DNA from: Heliopora coerulea
Lineage: Eukaryota; Cnidaria; Anthozoa; Scleralcyonacea; Helioporidae
Length of the DNA stretch: 64,000 nt
Direction of reading: 5' to 3'
Assembly (NCBI GenBank): GCA_030142905.1
Contig: JASJOG010000105.1
Span: 679,501-743,500, forward strand
A model generated the notes under the pieces. The model saw only the letters and a program-made list of their open reading frames with translations. It ran no database searches and was not told the DNA's origin. Below, piece after piece: positions 42,801-56,387 of the stretch (the first letter of the stretch is position 1; each line of letters opens with the position of its first letter). The translations under genes were made by a program, and so were the position numbers.

Positions 42801-45800
42801 TTCTAAAATATAAGTTTCTTTCCAGTTCTGATGAATTCGTCAACATTTACAAAGCAGTCAAATTAAACTGGCGAGAGGTGAGTCAGCTGACATCTTTGCA
42901 AGAAAATTTTATTTGAAAAATGCTAATCAAAGATATGGTTCCTGTACATTGAACGTTTGGAATACTACTACAGGTTTACTGGATCTGTGAAACTCTCTCA
43001 CGTTTTCAAAACAATGCTTGAAAAATGAATCATATGGGCACAAAAGCAGGCTGGATGTTGATTGAAAGAGATTAGGATTGGATGGGCTGGTGAGTTGGAT
43101 TTGGATTAGATGAGATTGGATGGGATGGGGTAGCATTTCATGGAATTAGATAAGATGGGATTAAATGGGGTAGTATAGGGTAGTATGGGATGAGATAAAA
43201 TAACATGAGATGTGGTAAGGAAAGATAAAGTGAGATGAGATGGAATAACGTGACATGATGTATGATGAGATGAGAGGGATGAGACGAGATGAGATGGCAT
43301 GGGATGGGACGCAATGGGATGGAGTAGGTTGGGATGAAATGACAGGACACAACAGGAAATGACAGGACATGACATGAGATGACAGGACAGGACACAACTG
43401 GACAAGGTTGGACATAATAGAACATAGCAGGAATGGACATTACATAACAAGACACGTCAGAAAAGGACATGGCCTGACAGAATGGATACAACAGGACTCT
43501 ACACGAAAGAACACGACAGTTTACAACAGGACAAAGCAGGACGCGAAAGGACGTGGCAGGTGAAATAACTGTGACGTTATGTTTATTATAAAAGGATTAG
43601 AGATCAAAGTAAGGACCTAGGACGGATGAGTACTGTTGATATCGTTGTTGTAACGTGTTATGACATTTCTGTGTACATAAATCAGTACATACTACAACAG
43701 GACACGAGAAGATATGACTGGACACTACTGAATGTGACAGGACATGAACCAGTATGACAAGACAGAAGATGACTTGACAGGTCCTATTTGGACGTTAAAA
43801 GACAGGACAAGGGATGAGATGGGATAGGATGAGGTTACCGAAGATGATGGAAAATGGAATGAGATGCAATAAAATATTTAAATATTATTGTGTACGATTT
43901 AAAAAGTATACGGTAGTATATTAACGAGTTAAAGCTCAATTTTAATTAAGGAAATAAAAGAAGAATGGTTTTATTCCTTCCGTATCACGAGACATTGTTT
44001 TGACCGTGAGTAAATATTTTTGTAGCTGTCTTTTCATTGACTTGGAACGTTCAATTTTTATATCGGAATCTCAGAAATGGGAGTTTCACCTTTGACGGGA
44101 AAGAAACTTGCATATAATTCCCTTTCAAGTGTTCTTTCACATAACAATTTCTTTCAGTTACTATACCATCATCTCTTCTTGTCTTTCAAACTCCAACTTG
44201 GAGCTCCGTCGAGAGGGGGCTTACTGATATCGAAATTTAGATCCTCTCTCAACGAAAATAGCTCATCCGTACTCCTATCTTTATTTTAGTCCCACGCAGC
44301 TCTTCTTTATTTTACCTTTTTTAGTTTTTACTTTATATTATTTTATAATATTTTTTGTCATCTTTTAATCTCGTCACTTTTTTCTTATTGGTTAGTTCTC
44401 ATTTTGCTTAATTATCATCGCACGTAGTTAACAAATACAAAATTGTTTGAGTGTCTCTGTGCTGTGATAGAAACATGAATGACGCTATTTCAATCAGAAA
44501 TTAAAGATGCCTAGTGAAAACATGAGGCGTAGCCGAGTGTCTCTGGTATTTTTTCTGGTTAAAAGGGCGTCATTCATGTTTCTATCACAGTAAAGAGACA
44601 CGAAAACTATTTTCTATTTGTTTTATAAAATACCCAAGATTATTCTCGAGTTTTCATGACGTCATTCATGTCTCTGTACTCCAATAGAAAGTGAAAATGA
44701 CGTCAGCCGTGTCTCTGTACTCTGAGAGAAAACGAGATTCGTCCAATCAGAGCGTGCGTAGGACGCGTATTATTTTACAAATAGGTATATAGATTTTGTT
44801 CAAACTTACAAATAGTTACTTTGAAGATGTTGCAGGTTCACAATGAAAAGGTGGGGTCCTCATTCTCCAAGATATAAATTAAACTTTATATTTGACATTG
44901 CAGAATTTTATACCACGTGGAAAACTTCCATAAATCGTTAATTTTGGACAGAAGTTGAAAACAAGTGATTTTAACTAAGAAATGAAATTGTTCTTGAACT
45001 ACCAAATAATTTTCACTGGTTTTCCTATCGTCCGTACAGAATTTCCTGGCACTTGTTCACTATTATTTCACAAATTATGTAAATTTGATTTGAGTTAAAT
45101 AAAATTGAGGAATAATATTATGGTCATTGTTGGAGTTTGGGTGCTTTTGGGAGAGCCAATCTTCTGGAAACAACCGTTCAAAAGAATTTTGTGCCTTGTT
45201 ATTAATCACTGTGCTGTTGAAATCTCAATGGTGGTCATACTCTCGTACGTGTTGAGCTACTTTAGAATTTTTATCAGAATTTAGTAGAAGCCTTTATGTT
45301 ATTTTATTCCAGTTTTTGTGCTCCATCTTAGATTTTCTTTGAACTGGAATCATGACAGCAACTTCTGCGACTTTCAACTTCTTTTTAAAGGTATAGTTTA
45401 ATTTTCTTATTATAGAAATTTACCTTTTGGAGAAGCATACGAAGAAGGGGGTTATTACTACTTGAATAAATTCAATGACTTTTTCCATTCTTATGGTAAG
45501 CAAAGTCATATATGAAACACGATGTGGAAAAACAAACTTCAGGCCTTCTCGTTGCAGGTATAGTTAATTTGTAAATTTGTGTAAACCTTCCATTTGGTTT
45601 ACCAAGCTAGATATAGCTCATGATTCCTGTAATATTTTTTCATTTATCTTGCTTTTTCAGTAACTTTATTTGAACTAACTGTGATCAACAACTGGCATGT
45701 CATTATGGTAAGTTTGAGAAACAAAGGCCATTGTCTGTTCGTCTGAGGGGGCTACGACGTAATATTCATCAGCGCTGTACCTCCGAGAAGAGCTCTTCTG

Positions 45801-48800
45801 GTTATTCATATAGCTGATTGCAGTGGCAGATTTAGCGTAAGACAAACTGGACAAACAACTGACGCGAAAAGTTGCCGATCTAAAAATTAAAATGAGAGGA
45901 TTAAACGAAACTGAACCTCATTGTTTCAATCGTAAGGGAAACACCACCTATGGGACTGAGCATAAATGCTGGGCATGAGATTTAACTAATTGTGCGGGTT
46001 GGCACTTCGCAGACACGAGCGGTCTCGTTTTTTGACCGTTTTACCTCTTACTCCAACAGTTTCATTGGCCGAAATTTTGCGTTTTTGCTAAATGAGCGGT
46101 GCAATCAACCCCCGTGAAATCTTCAGTTAGAAGTTTCAAGTAATAATATTCTACGTTTTTTACAGGAAGCATATGCTTATGTGGATAACGATGCCAATCA
46201 TCTCTTTTTTATGTTTTTCTTTTTTATTATCTTGGTAAGTTTATAATTATATAAGTTCATGTAACGAGTTCCATAGTGGCGCTACTATAAAACCTTTAGA
46301 TTTTGATTTAAATTTAGAGTTATAATTTTCTCATTGTTCACTGAACATATAATACCCAGCGGGTTGAATGTTTAATTGATCAGGGATCCGAGAGTATACG
46401 GTTTAATTAACCCTCTTCCTCCCGTACCCGACTTTTTAATTTTACTCTGGCTAACGCCAGACGCTTTACTCGTCAAGAGTAGACGTATCGGACAGGAAAA
46501 GGTTAAAGCGGTTATCTGAGAAGCCACAAGAGTCTCACAATTTGTTTACGCTGCTGCCAAGGCAAAACTTTTTTCTGAATTGTTTTAACAGCTTGAGTAG
46601 TGATTGGAAAATGTTTTTATTTTCACTCTCCGAAAGTTTGTGGATTTTTTCCCTTCTCATCCGACCTTCAGCTCAGCAGTTCCAATTAGTTTGTTTATTG
46701 AAGTTGCAATCTTCAGCTGATATTTGGGCCGGTATTCTTTTACATATTCCTTAAAAAGCCTAATAACCTCTGAGCTGACTTGGTGTGTAATTCTCTGCAA
46801 GCGAGCCTCATTGGTTTATTTTCCTTTAAAAATCTTAATATGTCGATAGCCATTGTGCGAGATATACTGCACGACATTGCATTCTGTGATTTTGGTGTAA
46901 CTTTACTATCCCACAGCGTAATGCATGTTTTACGTTATACTGGACAAAACAGGACGATATCAGCGCTCGATATCGTTAGACTTTATTTTTGGTTTTATTT
47001 ACATCAACGTTTATTACCCTAGTATGCTGTTTTGAACTGGAAAATAGATATGAAAAGAGGGTAATTTTTAATCATACATGCACTTAAAAAAGAAGCGTCG
47101 TTAGCTGCCTCAATAACCGTCTATATCTAAGCTTTTTCCCATTGTTTCCTTTTTATAAACGTTAAAGTATAGTTCTTATGCTATACGTTTGTCATCGTAA
47201 GCTTATCAAATACCAGCTTTGAGTTCACTTACCATATGGCTGAGCTCGTCATCAGGTGTGTACGCAAAATGACGTGTGCTGATTTGCTGTCGAGACGTGA
47301 TCGGCGGGAAAATTTCGAAGTTGATTTGAAGGCAAACAAACCAGATTCGAGTACGTTTTACAAAAAGATTACTCATTTTATCAAATTAATCATGATGCAG
47401 TTATCAAACTACTCATGATGTAGCGAAATCTTGTCCTCGATTATTTTAAGCAGAAAACTAGACGAACAGATTAAAATTAAAGTCGTTTTAGTAAAACCCG
47501 ATAAGTAAACCTTAACCGCCAAGGCGCTAAAATACAAAAATAAACGAGCGGTAAAAACTATGTAGAAATAGACAGAAAGCTGTAAAATAGAGCTTGGCAA
47601 CTGAATCTTTCCGCCGATTTCCAAGCATAAACAGCTGATGAGCCAGATTATCAATTTGGTTTTATATACTCTAATGGCTTATGATACCATTATTACCCTA
47701 TGTTAAGGTTAAACTGTACATTATCGTGGCTTTCTTTCTTGATGCATTTCTGTTTTGCATCAAATCGAGAAACCCACGAAACAATCGGAAATTCGAAACA
47801 CCAACGAGGGCACCCGGGAGTACACCCACGGAGAAAGGTAATGCATATAATTTTTTCATCCAACCTATCCACCTTTTTCTACTACCTTTCTGTCTGCCAG
47901 AATTTTTTCTTTCGTCTCAGAACAAGGCGTCAAATTACAAACAGTCTAATATGCAGATCACAATAAAGTAAGTGGTTTTAAGTAAATGCTCGTCATTGCC
48001 ACAACCAAAACTGCGCGGGTTGCCGACATTTACTTCGCACAAGAACTTTGGTTACACGATAGTCTCGTTCCATTGGTCTCTAAGCGGCGAAACTTCATCT
48101 GGCATTGTCTATTGTTTCATGAACGGGCCTCAATTCACAGATCAAAGTTCAAGCTTTAACACTATATTAGGATGACTGATTATAATAATAAAAGAGACTT
48201 AAACTAATACACTTAAAGAAAAGATAAGTAATCATTTTTACAAACATTCAACAGGTTGTGGCTTTATGGCATGTTGGGTTGTAGGATGATTCGTCAGGTA
48301 ATCAGTAGGAGTTGGTTTTCTTTAAACACTAGTCCGTAATTCATAACAACTGAGTTTTACCAAGTAGTCTAGCAGATGAAGTATTCTTGTTTTTTGATCT
48401 CCTTGGTAAACTGTGTCACAGTTCTGAGTTGAGGTGGTTGTTTAAAAGTGGACAAAACCGAAACCAAAAACGTAGTGTTACCGTTGATGGCAAGGGTACG
48501 CTCTTCTATGGTTACACCACAACTTCAGCAACCGCAACAGAAACTGTTAAACTCATGGTTGTTTCCTGTAGCAGTTGGTAATGTTTGACGTTATATTGCA
48601 TGTAAGTGGACGTAAGACAGTGTCGGCAGTTGCATGATGCATTCCGTTGGTTAAGGAAGTTCGTCAGCAGATCGTATAAAGGCAGCTCCAGTACACTCTA
48701 GTGCCATTTGAAGTGGAATACTGGAGAACAGAGATTCCAGATAAAAAGATGCTAGTTTGCAGTTGTCTGGGATCCGTACGGTTTTGATAGTGTGAATGAA

Positions 48801-51800
48801 TGTTTAGGTGGACTGCTGCAGTTTTTGTCATGAGTTGTCCATGAGTGGTTGTAGTATATGGTCGTAATATACTTGAACACTAATAGGCTTTTTTAAACTA
48901 TCATAGCTATAAACCTTTTAAGGGAGTAGTCTTTTCGTCGACATATTTGCATGCATGGCTCCAGCTACCAGACTGGTACAGTTACGCAGCTAACATATCC
49001 ACATTACGTATTTCTGTCAAATTTTTAGGGTGGCGCGTCATCAAAAATAAAGCTGTACATGGAATTCGTCGGCTTTGCGGAATTTTTAACGGTAAAAATT
49101 TTAAGTGTTCTAAGAGTTGTTTTTGGATGTATTTTGCATGCAAACATCAATGGAGTCTTGACGTTAGTTGTTGATCAGTGCCACGTATAAGGGACCTTAA
49201 GATCCAAGACGTCACCTTGAACGATGACGTCCTTTATAATTTCGGTATTTAAAGAAACCACAGTTTATTGACCACCGTGCTTGATACTTGAGCTTGTTTT
49301 ATGACTCCCTAAAAGTAAAACGCTCCAGCTCTCCTAAAACGACTGTACTCTCGGGTTGAATTCAATCTTCAGTAACAACCTTTTTCATTCCTTAAAACGT
49401 GAAAATGATTTAGGTGACGTTGTATTCAGAACGCACCAAGTGTTTGAATCACAGCATTCATACCCACGGAAACTGTAACGTGTTTCTTTTATAAAGTAAT
49501 AGACTGAACGTGCAAGACAAACTTTAGTAAACTATTGGCGGGACATTTTCCGTGTTCGGATTCTGTTATATAAACACGGGTATTAACCAATCAGAGCTCG
49601 CCAGCAAGTCAGGCAGGAGGAATGTCACTTATGTAGTTGACTTTATATTTCCTAAATTTTTGAGAGAATGGCCCCTTATTTATACCCAATGTTCCAGTGT
49701 TGTTTCTGTTAAAAAGTGCGCCATTTCTATAAACGCTTACATGGATCTTTCTTGTTATTACGCACATAGCACACCTAGGACCTGTATAAGAGGTTAGATT
49801 CTTAACAGACCAAGTCCTCTAAGGAGGAAAGGAGGCTAGGAATATTAGTAGCTTGGTAGCCTTTATTCTTCAGGAAAGCCTACAGAAAAGTTAGCACTCT
49901 AAGAATGATATTCCGAAAATTTGGTGAGAAAATTAAGGTTGCCAAGAGGTCTTGGATCATACTTTCATCAGCAATATTACAAATCAATCCCTCAATCCAA
50001 TAAAACCACCCGAATGTAATTTGGATACAGAAAAAGTTAATTACTAGTTCCGAAATGCAAATCGTCTGTTGCCTTAACCAATCAGTCAGTTTTCACACAA
50101 TGAAGCCATAGTCTTTCTTTTTTCACCATAAAAACGCAAGACATGAGACTCGTTAAAATAATGATTCTTTTTTCATATTACATTTTTGAACATCTCGAAC
50201 GTTAACGTGCCCACCAATTTTGAAGCCTTTTTAATATCTCAGCTTATAAGCGACGGTGCTTCGTAGCAGAAATTGTACTTTAACGGTGGTCAATTTAAAA
50301 GGCGTAACTCATTTCTGTCCCTAAAACTATTAGTTTCTGTAATATTTTTGTACCATTTCCTGGTTTTTTGCGCTCCTTCGAAAGTGAGGACAAGGTCATG
50401 GTTCTCCAGGTGTCACTTGACACCACACCTCTTGGCGTATGTTTCCGGAAAACTTTAAAATTTCAATATTTCGTAGAAGAATATTTTGAACATTTTGAAC
50501 AGACATGTAAAGAGCATGGCTAAAAATTGATAGCGTTCAACTTATGAACTTGCATGCATTTTCCCTCATAAGATGAGACGATTTTGCGATGGTTTATTCG
50601 TTAAAACCTTTAGTATTGAAGAATGATATTATTCAGACGGAATTCGAAACTAGGGCTGTAACCTCTTTCTATAACTAGGAAATTTATTCCTTCTTAGCTT
50701 TCCCCATGTATGCAGCCATGAAAAAGTAACAATCAACTGCTTTACTACTGTTGGCTGAAGTTTGAGAGCAATATCCCTCTTGAATGATCGGTGAACGTTC
50801 GTCAAGCTTTATCCTCAGTAAAAGGATAGAGCTTAACGAACGTTCAACTATCACTCAAGATATCTCCCAGCTCCCACATTTCCAAAATGTATATCTCATC
50901 AATATCCCTCTTGATTAATTATTTCATATGTCCGTGGAAATACATTCAAAAATTGGTCTTTTACTTCTTTCTAAGGTTTTCAAATAATGTCTTGGCTTTG
51001 GAAGCTGGGTGTGTGAATTGTCATGTTCAAGTAAATTTGTTACAATATTATCATGTTCCTTACACATAAATATAGTCGAAAATCAAATCCTGACCTAAAA
51101 CCTGAACTTGAATCTAGTCTAACAAGCACGTAAACCTGATCCTAATCGAAAATATAACCTTATTTAAACCTAAATCTAATCCAGCTTAACGCTAACCTAA
51201 AACCTTGAGCCGAAACCCGAATCTTGACTTGAATCCTGACCCTAATACTGACCTAAAATCTGACCTTAATCATTATGCAAAATCTGACACGATTACTAAC
51301 CTAAAGCCTGAACGTAAACCAAACCAAATTTATCTACCGAATTTTAGGGGCCGATAACATGGAGCAGGTAGCTCGTTTAACCGGGCTTGCCCGGTTGCCA
51401 GACTAAAATTGCAAATTTTGAACGATTCAGTTACTTGGTAAGCAGGCCAACCCGCTTTGCCGCAAGGTCTGCAAGGGCTGCAAGGGTCATTACTGGTAAA
51501 TCATATGGATTTAGATCTATTTCGATCATTAGAGAATTAGGTTGGCAACCATTGGTGGAGAGAAGGGAAGATAAAAAAAGCTGTATTTATGTACAAAATA
51601 AGAAAGGGAGAACATCTGGAAAGTATTTCCCACATTTTAAAGGTTGCAAGTAATCAAATATATAGCCTACGGAATAATAACTGTAATTATGTTTTGGATA
51701 AGCCCAAAACAAATTTCCTTAAAAAAAGTGTTAGTTATTTCGGGGCTAAAATTTGGAACGACCGACCAAGATCTCTTAAAGTGAGCAATATCTCCTTAGG

Positions 51801-54800
51801 GCATTTTTGGGCTCTATTCAAAGACAGATGGACTCATGAATAAGCCTAAAGATTTTTTAAATAATTGTAAAGTAATACCAATAAGATACATATAATAATG
51901 TTTCTCTTTTTATTGTAGCATGTTTTAATTTTGTTTAATAAGTTAGTTAAAAAACATACGGCTCCTTGGAAAACAGACTTGTAATTAGACTGAAGGACTA
52001 CCGTATATGTAAATAAGATTAAATAATAATAATAATAATAATAATAAGTGCTAGATCTTGCCTGGTCGTCATCCTGTTACTGCTGAAATATCACGGCGAG
52101 TTTGGAATAAGGAACTGAATGTAACAGTTATGGAATGTTACTATAAAAGTAAACCAACAGACGAAAAGGGAGTCCCAGTAAGAGGTTACAGGCAGAGAAT
52201 GTACAGGGAATGGGAAGAAAGGGGACCTTTTAGATCAACTGAACAAAGGATTGCTGACCAAGCAAGAGCGATTAGGAAAAACGGATGGCTTACAGAAATG
52301 GAATTGGATGAAATTAAAAGGAGAGTTTTAAGTGAAGATAATGTAATAGGTAAAGTAGAACAACCTGGAGAAGTTGATAACGGGGAAGTACAAAGGCAAG
52401 ATGACAATGAGAGCAGTAGTGAGATTGGCAGTAATACACAACCAAGTGCTTATTCGGCTGAAATTTTGGTTGAGGAAGATAATGATTTGAATTAGGAGGA
52501 GAAAGACATTTTACAACAGATTAAAGAAATAATGCAGAAGAAAGAAGTTGGAGGTAAAAAACCATTCAAAAAAGTGGATAGGGGTAAACTTACCCAGGTA
52601 ACGAAAAAAGTAAATGGAGTTGTCCAATATATAAAAACTGATAATATTACGGATACAAATAACTTGATCAAAGCAGCCAGTGAGTATGTGGCAAAGACAC
52701 TAAGACTTAAAGACCTGGTGAAAGATGGTAGGAAAAATGAACCGTGGTGGAAAAGGAGAATTGAAGGAGATATCAAAACATTAAGGCGAGACATAAATAT
52801 CTTGGAACGGAAAAGAAAAGACCAACTGAAAGCAATGGGAAAGTACGTGGAATTAGATAGGAAATACAATATAAAGAAGAAGGGATTAACAACTGTTATA
52901 GAAGAATTGAAGCAACGAATGATGGCTAAGAGTGTGAAGATTAAGAGATATCAGCAGCGAATAAGCCAATACAGACAAAACCGTATATTCAGTGTGGATC
53001 AAAAAAGAATTTACCAAGAATTAGATGGAGATGATAGAGGAGAAGGGATAAGTCCTGATCCAGAAGAAAGTAAAAGGTTTTGGAGTGAAATATGGGATAA
53101 TGAAATAAAGCATAACGAAAACGCACAGTGGCTTCGAAAACTGAACGATGAGGACAGGTCAGTACAGGAAAACATAGTGATTACAAGAGAAATGGTAAAG
53201 ATGCAATGTCGAAAAATTCCGCTCTGGAAAGCGCCAGGACGAGATGGAGTTCAAGGATTCTGGTTAAAGAAAATGACTTCATTGCATGAGAGAATTGCGA
53301 TACAACTGGATGATATCTTGAATGGTAGAAAGGCTATACCTACATGGATGACATATGGGAGAACAATCTTGTGCTTAAAAGACCAAGCGAAAGGGAATAT
53401 GGTGGATAACTATAGGCCTATTTCATGTCTGCCTCTTATGTGGAAAATGCTTACTGGAATCATTGCAGACTGTATGTATAGTTTTCTAGAAACGAATGAC
53501 GTGTTACCTGAAGAACAAAAAGGGTGTCGAAGAAATTGTAGAGGAACAAAAGACCAGTTATTAATTGACAAAACTATGTTGAGAGATTGTAAACGACGAC
53601 ACACGAACATGGCAATGGCATGGATAGACTATAAGAAAGCGTACGACATGGTTCCTCATTCGTGGATTAAGGAATGCATGAAAATATTTGGGGTTGCGAA
53701 CAACATCCGAAGCTTTTTAGAAGTCAGTATGGAAACATGGAGGACGGAATTAACATCATATGGGGAAACTTTGGGTGAAGTTCGGATAAGACGAGGGATT
53801 TTTCAAGGAGACAGTTTGTCACCACTGCTATTTGTTTTGAGTATGATACCTCTGACCCTGGTTCTGAGAAAAACAGGAATAGGCTATGAATGGGGGAAAA
53901 AGCAGTTTATGATTAATCACTTGTTATACATGGATGATCTTAAATTGTTTGGGAAAACGGAGAATCAAATTGATTCGCTAATCAGTACAGTATATATCTT
54001 TAGTAAAGATATTGGAATGGAGTTTGGGTTAACAAAGTGTGGAATTCTTGTATTGAAAAGAGGGAAGGTGGTGAAAACAGATGGTGTGGTGATGCCAGAT
54101 GGAAACGTGATGAGGCAAATTGAAGATGATGGATATAAATACCTTGGTATTATGGAGATGGATCAGATCATGGAAAGTACTATGAGAGCAGTATTCGGTA
54201 AAGAATATCTAAGGAGATTGCGGTTAATACTAAAGTCCCAATTAAATGGCAAGAACAAGGTATTAGCAATAAACTCATGGGCTATATCAGTGTTACGGTA
54301 CGGGGCAGGAGTGATAAATTGGAATATGGAAGAAGTAAAAAAGCTAGACAGAAGGACAAGAAAGATGATGACAAACTATGGACCATTGCATCCAAAAAGC
54401 GATGTTGACAGGATTTATTTACCCAGGAAGAATGGGGGAAGAGGTTTAATTAGCTGTGAGTATTGTATCAGGAGTGAGGAAAATAATTTAGGGTGGTGTG
54501 TGAGGAACAACGTAGAGCCGTTGATACAGGGGGTAAAAGTGATTGGAGTAATTGACGTTCAGGATACTCTTAGTAAGGAAGAGTACAAGATGAGGAGCAT
54601 TGTGGAAAGAGAGGTGGCGTGGAAAAATAAAGTTATGCATGGGCAATTTCTGAGAGATATGGAAGAAGGAGCTGATAAATGGGATGCATGGACATGGCTA
54701 AGGAAATCGGATCTGAAAGTGGGAACTGAGGCCTTGATATTTGCTGCTCAAGAGCAAGCACTACGCACAAACTATGTCAAATTCAAGATAGATAGGTCAG

Positions 54801-56347
54801 GGGAATCATCATTATGCAAGATGTGTGGCCAAAGAGGAGAAAGTGTGAGCCATATCATAAGTGAATGTAGTAAATTGGCACAGCATGAGTATAAGAGGAG
54901 ACACGACAATGTGGCAAGAATATTACATTGGAAAATCTGTGAGAAGTATAACCTGGCACGAGTGGAGAGGTGGTATGAGCACCAACCGGATGCGGTAGTG
55001 GAATCAAACCAGGTGAAAGTGCTATGGGATTTTAATATACAGTGTGATAAGGTTATAGAGGCAAGAAGACCAGACATAGTCATTGCTGACCATCGGGAAA
55101 GGACTTGTAATATATTAGATATAGCAGTGCCTAATGACAACAGGGTCTACATGAAGGAACAAGAGAAAGTCGAAAAATATCAAGAATTAAGGTGGGAAAT
55201 CTCAAGGATGTGGAACATGAAGAAAGTTACAGTAATTCCAATGGTGATAGGTGCGCTAGGAACAGTCTCTAAGAGGATACAATCATGGATTAAGAAGACT
55301 GGTATTGAAGTAAGGACGGAGCAATTGCAAAAAATCGCATTATTGGGGACGGCAAGAGTATTAAGGAAAGTACTTGATGCTTGATATTGGAAAAAAGGAA
55401 TACCTAGGGGACCTTTGGTAATTTGTTATTACCCGCTCCCTCAGTATATATATATATCGGCACAACATCGGCCTGCGTGAAATAACATAATAGTTATAAT
55501 AATAATAATAATAATATGGGCACTGGAGTAGGACAAGCACAGCTTCAGCCTACTACGGGAATGTGGACGCTCTCGCCCACCAGAGTCTGGGGTGGCACCT
55601 TTGGCAAGTGCCAGCAACCCCTTAGCCAAGGGTAGATAAGACTCTTTAGCCTTGGATGGCAACTTATCTAGGAGAAGGAAACTCCGAGATAAAACCAGAA
55701 ATAGGTAGGCAGGGCATTGACTCGGAGCCAGTGACCTCCATAAAGGGAGCAGGCTTTGATGAGATGACCTAGGGAGTGGCGCCCCTGCCTTGCCAGCTGG
55801 GTAGACAGGTAGCCGAAAGCCTCAGGTTGCCTTAATTGGCTGGCAGCTGCAAGTGCACTACCTTCAGGTGTTGGCAAACCTGCCCTGTCAGCCCAAGGAC
55901 TAGAAGAAAATCTGTACAGCAGGCTGATGCCCCTGACCTTAGTTGGTGGAGGATAAACCAGCCTTAAGTGCTGAAACAGATCTGCACTAGTCTAAGAATA
56001 AAACAATATTCAGTTTTAACCCTTGCAGTGGCACGCCTAAACTGACCTTAATTGGTTGGGAGTACAACAGGGTACTGTTAAGGTCAAACTGGATATACGC
56101 ATCGGGGAGTACTTTCAGGGACTTTAGAGGGCTGTATATCCCTTGCTCCTTACTGACTGGATAAGTTGGGCGAGTAAGGGCTGGCCCCGTGGGTGTTTCC
56201 TAAAATCCATTTTAATGGTAAAATTTCCTTTCCCCACAAGTTCCCTGAAATGTGCAATGTCTGTTGCGGCCTTACCTGGCGGGATGCTGGGAGCCCGTAG
56301 CAGGCTTAGACCCCTTCCACTGTCCTTAGTTGGGTGGTGTGCGAGTT

Positions 56348-56387
<40 letters not shown>

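Noticed and set aside
43106..43491. Pro/Ser/His/Leu-rich frames on the minus strand
   Set aside because: Translations of the purine-rich satellite.
45115..45242. TPC domain II S1-S2 exon ([14 protein letters not shown])
   Set aside because: Resemblance to TPC1 is short, no acceptable acceptor in phase with 42877 was found, and S3-S5 would still be missing.
51060..51340. Interstitial telomere array
   Set aside because: Units vary too much (cctaa, cctga, cctaaa) and no run of perfect TTAGGG-type repeats exists.
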